Of a stretch of DNA of 8,517 bases, positions 1 through 5,355 are shown one piece after another. This stretch comes from an uncultured Bacilli bacterium. Its GTDB lineage: Bacteria > Bacillota_I > Bacilli_A > RF39 > UBA660. Below the pieces are notes generated by a model. The model ran no database searches and was not told where the DNA came from. It worked only from the letters and a program-made list of their open reading frames with translations. Location of the stretch: NCBI GenBank assembly GCA_934090775.1, contig CAKOKF010000047.1:1-8517 (forward strand), read 5' to 3'. Position 1 is the stretch's first letter; every line of letters begins with the position of its first letter. Made by a program: the position numbers and the translations under genes.

Positions 1-27
1 AAGTTGAAATAATATTTGCAAAAGCGA

Positions 28-200
28 ATAAGTATAGTTACTTATGTCAGGGAAAACCTCTAGACTGTCTATATTAAGAGTATTGAAGTGCGGACTAAGT
101 GGCAATCGAGTAATTAATGAATAAATATTAATTAAATATCCTAAAGACGAAAGTGCCAATGAGTAATCAAGTGGAAGATATTTAGAGAAACTCAACTCGA
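28..200 (+). ncRNA. Candidate structured RNA or leader, family unassigned
   Basis: Bases 1-222 have no gene and are richer in mixed-sequence helices than the other spacers. Visible pairings are a perfect 7-bp hairpin (28-34 with 39-45, loop TAGT), an 8-bp AU hairpin (111-118 with 127-134), a 7-bp pairing AAATATC with GATATTT (134-140 with 177-183), a nested hairpin CCA-a-TGA with TCA-ag-TGG closed on a GTAA tetraloop (156-174), and a small GAG-AAA-CTC stem (185-193). GTCT (67-70) could pair with AGAC (145-148). The order hairpin, long-range pairing enclosing a GNRA-capped hairpin, then a short stem resembles the P7-P8-P9 part of a group I intron, but I cannot find the full conserved core. It could equally be the leader of the next gene. 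The left part may lie outside the window. The family call is a guess; the helices are seen directly. Confidence 0.3.
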
Positions 201-210
201 CCTCAAGCCG

Positions 211-239
211 TAAAATTAACTTTTGATATACCATACAAA
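211..239 (+). promoter_or_regulatory. Possible sigma-E-like promoter
   Basis: TAAAATT (211-217), 14 bases of spacer and CATACAAA (232-239) resemble the mother-cell sigma-E consensus (KMATATT, about 14 bases, CATACAnT). It sits 31 bases before the start codon at 271. Matches of this kind arise by chance in AT-rich DNA, so this is only suggestive. Confidence 0.2.
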
Positions 240-270
240 AATTAGAATATTACTTTATATAGGAGGAATT

Positions 271-795
271 ATGAATAATAAAGCCTGGATATATAAAGTT
301 TTTTTATTAACTTTTATCCTATCATGTTTATTTAGTATCATATCTAATATTATATCAAACTCATTAAGTAGTATCTTTTTATTTATAATATTAATTTTGA
401 TAATTGTAATAGGTATTATCTTTGATATGATAGGTGTAGCAGTTTTAACAAGTAAAGAAAAGACTTTCTTGTCAATTGCTTCTCAAAAAATAAAAGGTGG
501 TAAAGAAACAATCGGCTTACTTAAAAATTCTAGTAAAATTTCTAGTATTTGTAATGATGTTATTGGTGATATTTGTGGTATTATTAGCGGTTCTATTGGA
601 GCTGTTCTTGCCATATCTATAAGTAATTCTACCAATATTAATTTAAGCATTATATCCGTTTTACTTACAGCTTTCATCTCCAGTTTTACAGTAGGTGGTA
701 AGGCTATTTGCAAATCAATAGCTACTAAACACAGTGATAAAATATCATTTTTAGTTGGTAAAGTCTTAGCAAATCTTAGAATAAGTATGAAATAA
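271..795 (+). CDS. Small CNNM/DUF21-like membrane protein (CorB-like, no CBS domains)
   Basis: A 174-residue integral membrane protein. The start at 271 is chosen because AGGAGG lies at 261-266; an upstream TTG at 223 has no ribosome site. Hydrophobic segments are at about residues 8-26, 33-57, 94-118 and 124-147. The stretch GIIFDMIGVAV (48-58), the basic KIKGGKE (73-79) and NDVIGDICGIISG (95-107) recall a short Bacillota family that databases often label Mg2+/Co2+ transporter CorB, because it resembles the membrane half of CNNM/CorC proteins. The cytoplasmic CBS pair and CorC domain of full-length CorB/CorC are absent, so ion transport is not demonstrated. It stands alone, between the structured region and the rpmE promoter. 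The family resemblance is from memory; the function is unknown. Confidence 0.55.
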   Translation: MNNKAWIYKVFLLTFILSCLFSIISNIISNSLSSIFLFIILILIIVIGIIFDMIGVAVLTSKEKTFLSIASQKIKGGKETIGLLKNSSKISSICNDVIGDICGIISGSIGAVLAISISNSTNINLSIISVLLTAFISSFTVGGKAICKSIATKHSDKISFLVGKVLANLRISMK

Positions 796-837
796 ATATT
801 TAAGTTTATAGATATTAAACATTTAACATCTAATTTA

Positions 838-852
838 TAGATAAATTATCTA
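838..852. repeat. Perfect 7-1-7 palindrome upstream of the rpmE promoter
   Basis: TAGATAA, one base, TTATCTA forms a perfect inverted repeat ending 28 bases before the rpmE -35 box. The 7-1-7 layout is that of Fur/PerR/Zur operators, but the bases do not match those consensus sequences in register. It could be an operator or a chance AT palindrome. Confidence 0.3.
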
Positions 853-880
853 AAATTACGAAAAATAAACCTATTAATAA

Positions 881-908
881 TTGCAAAACTAAAAACTTAT
901 GATATAAT
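881..908 (+). promoter_or_regulatory. Housekeeping promoter of rpmE
   Basis: TTGCAA (881-886), a 16-base spacer and a perfect TATAAT (903-908) with an extended -10 TG at 900-901. It is the best sigma-A promoter in the window and lies 57 bases before the rpmE start, which suits a strongly expressed ribosomal protein gene. Confidence 0.8.
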
Positions 909-929
909 ACATAAGACAAACAAATTTCT

Positions 930-958
930 ATGTTATGAATATAACATGGCGGAAGGAG
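930..958 (+). promoter_or_regulatory. rpmE leader hairpin and ribosome binding site
   Basis: ATGTTAT (930-936) pairs perfectly with ATAACAT (941-947) around a GAAT loop, directly before the ribosome site AAGGAG (953-958). Candidate L31 leader RNAs that mediate autoregulation have been proposed in Bacillota. This hairpin is in the right place to be one, but I cannot confirm a match to that motif. Confidence 0.35.
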
Positions 959-965
959 AGTTTAA

Positions 966-1187
966 ATGAAAAAGGGAATTCATCCAGAAATGCACGAAGT
1001 AGAAGTACATTGTGCTTGCGGAAATACATTTACAGTAAAATCTACTAAAGATAGTATTCAGTGTGATGTTTGCAGTGCTTGCCACCCATTCTATACAGGA
1101 TCACAAGCTCGTGCAAAGAAAACTGGTTCAGTAGAAAAATTTAACCGTAAATACGGCTTTAACCAAGACGAAACAAAAACTGCATAA
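966..1187 (+). CDS. rpmE: 50S ribosomal protein L31, zinc-binding type
   Basis: A 73-residue ribosomal protein L31, a large-subunit protein at the central protuberance that bridges to the small subunit. The opening MKKGIHPEMHEVEVHCACG is typical of the family. Cysteines at 16, 18, 36 and 39 (CxC, then CxxC) make this the zinc-binding C+ form rather than the zinc-free paralogue usually induced by Zur under zinc limitation. The conserved HPFYTG follows at 40-45, and the basic SVEKFNRKYGF near the C-terminus is also characteristic. The start at 966 is fixed by AAGGAG at 953-958. The gene is monocistronic, with its own promoter and a terminator that contains its last codons and stop. No homologous neighbours are needed for the call, which is secure. 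Confidence 0.97.
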   Translation: MKKGIHPEMHEVEVHCACGNTFTVKSTKDSIQCDVCSACHPFYTGSQARAKKTGSVEKFNRKYGFNQDETKTA

Positions 1188-1200
1188 TTGCAGTTTTTTT
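1176..1200 (+). terminator. rpmE terminator with the stop codon in its loop
   Basis: AAAACTGCA (1176-1184) pairs perfectly with TGCAGTTTT (1189-1197) around a four-base TAAT loop, followed by further T residues to 1200. The rpmE stop TAA (1185-1187) lies in the loop and the last codons of L31 form the 5' arm, so a ribosome finishing translation would sit on the hairpin. Confidence 0.85.
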
Positions 1201-1208
1201 GTTATAAT
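1200..1208 (+). promoter_or_regulatory. Possible extended -10 promoter of the ATP-grasp gene
   Basis: TGT followed by TATAAT (1203-1208) is a perfect extended -10 element immediately behind the rpmE terminator. No clear -35 box is seen at the right distance. A start about seven bases downstream would give a leader of only some 12 bases, placing GGAG (1215-1218) at the very 5' end of the message. This needs 5'-end data. Confidence 0.35.
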
Positions 1209-1226
1209 AAAGATGGAGTTGATTAA

Positions 1227-2156
1227 ATGACACATCAAAATTTATATAAAGTTGCTAAAACTTTATCACGTCGTACCAACATCAAAACCATAAGTATTAT
1301 AAATGATTACCTTCAATGTCATTATAAATATCATATTACTCTTATTGATTATCAATTATTTGATTGCTATAAAATGACCATAGAAGAGAAAAATAATTTA
1401 CTTACTAATAAATATAACCAAAAGTTAATAAAAACATATAATAATCCTAATTTAAAAGAAGTAATTTTGTCACGTCATAAGTTTAATAAAAAATTTTATC
1501 CTTTTCTTAACTACAAATGGCTAGAACTTAATGGTGATAATATAACTGATTTTTATGATTTTATTCAAAATAAAGAGTATATATATGCTAAATACGATTT
1601 AAAAACGAAAAATGATACTATGAAAATCAAAATTGATTTAAAAAATTATACTACCGTATACAATGATTTATATTTAAGTAAAATGACTATCATAGAAAGT
1701 GTGATTAAACAAGATGAAGTTTTAGAGCGATTAAATCCTAATAATTTGTCTTTTATTCGATTTATAACTTTTAAAGACGACATTATTTTTTCCTATTTAG
1801 TAACTAGTAAAGAAGATTATGAAGTTACTGCTAATAACCAAATTATTGCTTCCATTAATCTAGATACGGGTCTTATAGACTCACCATTTTATGATCTAGA
1901 AAAAAATATTTATGAAGAACATCCCTTAACAAAATCTCCACTACTTTGGCTTACCATTCCAAAATGGCCACGAACATTAAGATTAGTTGATCGGATAAAA
2001 AATACTATTACTGATAATAAATATTTACAAATTGATATAGTAATGACTGATGATGGCCCAAGCTTAAAAGATATATCAATATCCCCCGATTACCAAGAAT
2101 TTCAATTATTAAGCTTCTTAAATCATCATAAATTAATTAAAGATGTATTTAAATAA
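1227..2156 (+). CDS. Divergent ATP-grasp protein, sugar-transfer-associated type
   Basis: A 309-residue soluble protein whose second half follows the outline of the sugar-transfer-associated ATP-grasp family (ATPgrasp_ST). The pieces, in order, are a basic N-terminal region, a DK/F-like segment near 84-98, ESVIKQDEVLERLNP (157-171), NNLSFIRFIT (172-181, family pattern N-T-x-R), LDTG (212-215), EEHPLT (230-235), IPKWP (244-248) and YLQIDIVMTDDGPSL (266-280). Family members ligate carboxylates to amines or thiols using ATP, often in polysaccharide or secondary-metabolite loci. Here the glycine-rich nucleotide loop is replaced by a Lys/Asp-rich segment (122-140), and the usual E-x-N metal site after DGP reads KDISIS, so activity is doubtful. 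GGAG at 1215-1218 supports the start. It ends 29 bases before rpiB and probably heads that operon. Similarity was recognised by eye only. Confidence 0.55.
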   Translation: MTHQNLYKVAKTLSRRTNIKTISIINDYLQCHYKYHITLIDYQLFDCYKMTIEEKNNLLTNKYNQKLIKTYNNPNLKEVILSRHKFNKKFYPFLNYKWLELNGDNITDFYDFIQNKEYIYAKYDLKTKNDTMKIKIDLKNYTTVYNDLYLSKMTIIESVIKQDEVLERLNPNNLSFIRFITFKDDIIFSYLVTSKEDYEVTANNQIIASINLDTGLIDSPFYDLEKNIYEEHPLTKSPLLWLTIPKWPRTLRLVDRIKNTITDNKYLQIDIVMTDDGPSLKDISISPDYQEFQLLSFLNHHKLIKDVFK

Positions 2157-2185
2157 AAAAGATAAGAAAAGAAAGAAGAAAAAAT

Positions 2186-2635
2186 ATGAAAATATATATT
2201 GCCTGCGATCATCGCGGATGTGAATTAAAAAAATTTTTAAAAGAAAATTTACAAAATACTTATGAAATTATAAGTTCATCTCTACCTAATTCTAGTGAAG
2301 ATGATTATCCTGATTTTGCTTTCGATATTTGTGCTAAAATGGATAAGAAAGAAGATTTAGGAATTTTAATATGTGGCACTGGTATCGGCATATCCATAGC
2401 GGCCAATAAAGTAAAAGGAATAAGATGTGCTCGCCTTAATAACTTAGAAGATGCTAAAAGTGCAAGAATCCATAACCATGCTAACGTTATAGCTATTCCT
2501 GCTTCTTTAGAAAAAACTTTAGCTTTAGAAATAATAAAAACTTTTCTAATCACCATGCCGAGCAATGAAGAACGTCATGTAAGAAGAGTAAATAAGATCA
2601 TAAGTTATGAAGAAGGAACATATAATGAATTATAA
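2186..2635 (+). CDS. rpiB: Ribose-5-phosphate isomerase B (RpiB/LacAB family)
   Basis: A 149-residue cytoplasmic sugar-phosphate isomerase that interconverts ribose 5-phosphate and ribulose 5-phosphate in the non-oxidative pentose phosphate pathway. Family motifs are complete: ACDHRG (6-11, usual form SDHAG), DYPDFA (40-45), the catalytic-cysteine loop ICGTGIG (62-68, Cys63), the substrate-binding HNHAN in the middle of the chain, and RHVRRV near the C-terminus. Its length matches the family. The ribosome site is only a weak purine run (about 2170-2181). The gene follows the ATP-grasp gene closely, and its last 11 bases overlap the DUF1146 gene, so translation of the two is likely coupled. 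LacA or LacB galactose-6-phosphate isomerase is the main alternative, but no tagatose-pathway genes are nearby. Confidence 0.92.
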   Translation: MKIYIACDHRGCELKKFLKENLQNTYEIISSSLPNSSEDDYPDFAFDICAKMDKKEDLGILICGTGIGISIAANKVKGIRCARLNNLEDAKSARIHNHANVIAIPASLEKTLALEIIKTFLITMPSNEERHVRRVNKIISYEEGTYNEL

Positions 2636-2807
2636 GACAATATTATATGCAATTAATCTTCTTCTAAGTATGGTAGCGCTTAGTGGTGTCAATTTTGATA
2701 AGTTTATGAAAAAAAATAAACCTATTGAAGCTCGCATGTTAGTAATTATATTTGGAATTGCTACCAGTTATTTGATAACCAATTTTATAACTGATTTTAT
2801 GTCTTAA
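2625..2807 (+). CDS. DUF1146 family small membrane protein (YwzB-like)
   Basis: A 60-residue protein with two hydrophobic helices (about 4-20 and 43-57) joined by a basic loop. The pattern SGVNFDKFMKKNKPIEARML (20-39) followed by a helix that ends in NFITDFM is characteristic of DUF1146, the family of B. subtilis YwzB, of unknown function. The start at 2625 is preferred because AGAAGGA lies at 2611-2617; an in-frame ATG at 2607 would add six residues and has no ribosome site. It overlaps the 3' end of rpiB by 11 bases. YwzB genes are commonly found near spoIID in Bacillota, which agrees with spoIID beginning 59 bases downstream. It acts in the cell membrane; its role is unknown. Confidence 0.8.
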   Translation: MNYKTILYAINLLLSMVALSGVNFDKFMKKNKPIEARMLVIIFGIATSYLITNFITDFMS

Positions 2808-2866
2808 AACGTTATATTATATTTAAAAAATATTGCTTCTTATTTACTAAAATATTAGGAGAAACT

Positions 2867-3778
2867 ATGAAGAATAAAATCTTACTTGGCATTATTATAA
2901 TACTTTTACCTATTACAATTTATATATTACATAAACAAGTGCCTTCTACTAACGAAGATGATATTAATCAAATTTCTCAAAATAAAGAAATATATATTGA
3001 TTTATTAATAAATAATGAAAAAAAACAAATACCATTAGAGGAATATTTAGTAAATGTAGTTGGAGCCGAAGTTCCAGCTCTTTTTGACATTGAAGCTTTA
3101 AAATCCCAAGCGATTGCTAGTCGTACATTTGCCCTTTATGAAGAAAAGAAACGTGGATATGTAACGACTGGTGATCAAGCTTATAATACTTTAGAAGAGC
3201 TTCAAGATAAATGGCAAGATAATTATTATACTTATTTAAATAAAATTAAAATGGCTGTTAATACAACTAAAAATAAAGTTTTAACTTTTGATAATAAACT
3301 TATAAAATCTTATTTTTATGCCATGAGTAATGGTTACACTACTACTTCTTTAAGTGTTTTTAATGAAGATTTACCATATTTAAATACTATAATTCCTACT
3401 ATGGATGACGAAACTACTACTAAATTTACTGTAACAAAAAATATGTCAAAGAATGAATTTTGTACAAAACTTAATATCGATTGCAATAACTTAATAATAG
3501 CTAATATTACAACTGATAATTCTAATCGTGTAGAAACACTATCTATTAATAACAAAGTATATACAGGTATTGATATTCGAAAAAAATTTAATTTGCGTTC
3601 AACTGACTTTACTATTAAAGAAGACAATGAGAATATAATTTTTACTACTAAAGGTTATGGCCATGGGGTTGGTATGAGTCAGTATGGAGCGGAAGCTATG
3701 GCCAAAGCTGGAGCCAATTATGAAGAAATTTTAAAATATTATTATCAAGGTGTAACTATTGAAGAATACATGATTTAA
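2867..3778 (+). CDS. spoIID: Stage II sporulation protein D, septal lytic transglycosylase
   Basis: A 303-residue membrane-anchored enzyme that cleaves peptidoglycan glycan strands so that the mother-cell membrane can engulf the forespore, working with SpoIIP and SpoIIM. Residues 4-22 form the single N-terminal anchor. The catalytic block EEYLVNVVGAEVPALF (58-73) contains the conserved Glu68 and runs into ALKSQAIASRTFAL (77-90). The C-terminal block KGYGHGVGMSQYGA (262-275) is the family signature. The middle loop, usually F-H-S..GG-x-T and a zinc site in some homologues, reads YFYAMSNGYT (149-158): the His and one Gly are missing. AGGAGA at 2857-2862 fixes the start. Length is slightly below the B. 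subtilis protein. It is the last gene before a terminator. I see no clear sigma-E promoter in the 59-base gap before it. Confidence 0.93.
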   Translation: MKNKILLGIIIILLPITIYILHKQVPSTNEDDINQISQNKEIYIDLLINNEKKQIPLEEYLVNVVGAEVPALFDIEALKSQAIASRTFALYEEKKRGYVTTGDQAYNTLEELQDKWQDNYYTYLNKIKMAVNTTKNKVLTFDNKLIKSYFYAMSNGYTTTSLSVFNEDLPYLNTIIPTMDDETTTKFTVTKNMSKNEFCTKLNIDCNNLIIANITTDNSNRVETLSINNKVYTGIDIRKKFNLRSTDFTIKEDNENIIFTTKGYGHGVGMSQYGAEAMAKAGANYEEILKYYYQGVTIEEYMI

Positions 3779-3802
3779 ATAAATTAATTTTTTTGATTAT
3801 GT

Positions 3803-3829
3803 TTATTTCCCACAGCCACCCATCCCGAA
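3803..3829 (-). other. G-rich island on the minus strand with a six-codon frame
   Basis: In an otherwise AT-only spacer, the minus strand from 3826 reads GGGATGGGTGGCTGTGGG. This gives four G-runs of two or three, enough for a two-tier G-quadruplex. It also contains ATG GGT GGC TGT GGG AAA TAA (3823-3803), a frame for MGGCGK, but with no ribosome site. Function unknown. Confidence 0.25.
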
Positions 3830-3869
3830 AATAAATTTTATAAATATTTAAGATGATAATTTAAAAATA

Positions 3870-3900
3870 ATTAATTAAGTTACTTAATTAATCTTTTTTT
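3870..3900 (+). terminator. Terminator after spoIID
   Basis: ATTAATTAA (3870-3878) pairs with TTAATTAAT (3884-3892) around GTTAC and is followed by C and seven T residues (3894-3900). The stem contains only A-T pairs, so its efficiency is uncertain, but the T-tract and its position between spoIID and spoIIQ fit an intrinsic terminator. Confidence 0.65.
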
Positions 3901-3904
3901 CTAA

Positions 3905-3934
3905 TTAACAAAAAATGTAAATTAAATGTATAAA
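3905..3934 (+). promoter_or_regulatory. Possible promoter of spoIIQ
   Basis: TTAACA (3905-3910), an 18-base spacer and TATAAA (3929-3934) resemble a vegetative promoter. In B. subtilis spoIIQ is under sigma-F; I see no convincing sigma-F element (GnATA, then GGnnAnAAT) in this spacer. The ribosome site AAAGGTG is at 3965-3971. Confidence 0.4.
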
Positions 3935-3976
3935 ATCAAGTTTTTAGTTCACACTTTTTAATAGAAAGGTGAATTT

Positions 3977-4639
3977 ATGAAAAAGAAAAGAAGATTAAGA
4001 AAATTTGTTATCCCAACAATATGTTTAATGTTAGTTTGTACAATCATATTCAGCAGTTACAAAATGTATCAAATTTTAACGGCTGGTGTTCCAATAGTTA
4101 ATCCTACTTCAACGGATAATACCAGTGAAGTAAATAATAATCAAGATGATACAAATATAACTCCTACTATTAATCAAGCAAAAACTATTATAAGGCCTTA
4201 CACCAGTACCGATGTCAGTGCTACTATTCCTTACTATAATATAGATGGTACTAATGAAGAACAAGCAGCAGCTTTAATTTATTATGAAGGTATTTATATG
4301 CAAAACACTGGTGTCTTATATACTTCAAACAATAGTTTTGATGTTGTATCAATATTAGATGGTACCATTAAAAATATTAAAGAAGATAGTTTAATGGGCA
4401 ATATTGTTGAAATTGAACACACTAATAATCTAACAACTGTTTATCAAAGTTTAGGTGAAGTTAAAGTAAAAGTTGGCGATACAGTAAAACAAGGTGATGT
4501 AATTGCTACAAGTGGTCAAAATAAAATAACCACTGATACTAGTAATGCTCTTCATTTTGAGGTATTTTATAAAGGTGAAGTCTTTAATCCTGAAGAATTT
4601 TATCTACTAGATTACACTGAAGTAATGAATAATGACTAA
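3977..4639 (+). CDS. spoIIQ: SpoIIQ-like forespore engulfment protein, degenerate LytM/M23 domain
   Basis: A 220-residue bitopic protein with a basic N-terminus (KKKRRLRK), one membrane helix (about 11-33), a Thr/Asn-rich linker (40-70) and a LytM/M23 domain (about 105-212). In sporulation SpoIIQ in the forespore membrane binds SpoIIIAH across the intermembrane space, holding the engulfing membranes and forming the feeding-tube channel. The M23 ligands are mostly gone: the HxxxD site aligns with Asn110 and Leu114, and HxH is ALH (191-193), leaving only His193. It should therefore be a binding module rather than a peptidase, as reported for B. subtilis SpoIIQ. VGDTVKQGDVIATSG (166-180) is the typical beta-strand signature. 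The last eight bases overlap the next gene. Position after spoIID supports SpoIIQ over a generic M23 protein. Confidence 0.85.
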   Translation: MKKKRRLRKFVIPTICLMLVCTIIFSSYKMYQILTAGVPIVNPTSTDNTSEVNNNQDDTNITPTINQAKTIIRPYTSTDVSATIPYYNIDGTNEEQAAALIYYEGIYMQNTGVLYTSNNSFDVVSILDGTIKNIKEDSLMGNIVEIEHTNNLTTVYQSLGEVKVKVGDTVKQGDVIATSGQNKITTDTSNALHFEVFYKGEVFNPEEFYLLDYTEVMNND

Positions 4640-5153
4640 GTTAATTATTTATATTAATGATAATGAAATTCAAATAATTAAAGATAAAATAATTACTTTT
4701 ACTTCTTCTAGTATTAGTAAAGGTAATATTAAAGAAGAAAATCTATTTATAAAAGAATTTAAAAAGTTTTTGAAAGATCATAAATTGATATCATCTATCA
4801 TTTATTATCCAATTAATATTTATCTAAATTATCAAGTGTTACCAAAAGATATAATTTATTATAATTATTTATTTGATAAATTAAATCTTACTTTAAATAA
4901 GATTTTATCTATAAATAATTTATTAGATAAAGATAAAAAATACTTACTTTATAATAATAATTCTCTTTATTATATAGATAATAATATATCTTACGATATA
5001 GATATTAATGGTTTAAATTATTATTTAAATACTATTCCTAAATTATATATCTTTGGTAATAAAGAATTTAATAATTCTAGTAAGCATATTATATTCAGTA
5101 ATTACTCTACTTATATTGCATATTTAATAAAAAATTCACAAGATAACTTGTGA
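4632..5153 (+). CDS. Unrecognised 173-residue protein coupled to spoIIQ
   Basis: I do not recognise this protein. It is soluble by appearance, with no signal peptide or membrane helix, very rich in Asn, Ile, Tyr and Lys, and encoded by strongly AT-biased codons. It begins with short alternating strands (KLIIYINDNEIQIIKDKIITFT, two parts at 3-13 and 14-24), then a Lys-rich helix (37-50) and the strand SSIIYYPINIYL (54-65). This order is faintly like the first domain of actin-family proteins such as MreB, Mbl or PilM, but no phosphate-binding motif is visible. Because mbl lies near spoIIQ in other Bacillota, a decayed mbl-like gene is one possibility; this is weak inference. The ATG lies eight bases inside spoIIQ, so translation is probably coupled. 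Its last codons and TGA stop form part of a terminator. Confidence 0.7.
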   Translation: MTKLIIYINDNEIQIIKDKIITFTSSSISKGNIKEENLFIKEFKKFLKDHKLISSIIYYPINIYLNYQVLPKDIIYYNYLFDKLNLTLNKILSINNLLDKDKKYLLYNNNSLYYIDNNISYDIDINGLNYYLNTIPKLYIFGNKEFNNSSKHIIFSNYSTYIAYLIKNSQDNL

Positions 5154-5161
5154 GTTTTTTT
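5132..5161 (+). terminator. Terminator overlapping the end of the spoIIQ operon
   Basis: TCACAAG (5136-5142) pairs with CTTGTGA (5147-5153) around ATAA. The stem extends by a T-G wobble and A-T pairs, and a run of seven T residues follows (5155-5161). The TGA stop of the preceding gene is the outer end of the 3' arm core. The spacer from 5162 to 5355 beyond it holds nothing I can identify. Confidence 0.85.
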
Positions 5162-5355
5162 AGTAATAGCTAATAGTTTATTTTGCTTAATTATTAATTA
5201 AATTTTGACTAAAATCAATTTTTAATAAAATGTACAAAAATCGCTTGAAGCAAGTTAACTAATTTTAGAATATGTAATAGCCACAAGATTCTTAATACAA
5301 ATTGTAAGCATTAAAATTTTATTTTCATGATCCAAGCAATATTGTTGAATTAATC

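Noticed and set aside
130..180. M-box (Mg2+) riboswitch before a CorB-like gene
   Set aside because: CCTAAAGACG and GCCAATGAG faintly resemble part of the M-box, but the conserved GTTAGGTGAGGC entry and the matching helices are absent.
148..190. RNase P RNA fragment
   Set aside because: GAAAGTGCCA matches a conserved RNase P segment, but the ACAG that should follow and the other conserved regions are missing.
483..713. Minus-strand 76-codon frame
   Set aside because: It is antisense to the membrane protein gene, has no ribosome site and lacks family motifs.
2305..2565. Minus-strand 86-codon frame
   Set aside because: Lies wholly inside rpiB, whose motifs fix the other strand as coding.
3334..3627. 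Minus-strand 97-codon frame
   Set aside because: Antisense to spoIID with no start signals.
5205..5231. Plus-strand promoter TTGACT...TAAAAT for a small RNA
   Set aside because: The spacer is only 15 bases, and no gene, clear hairpin or terminator follows on the plus strand.
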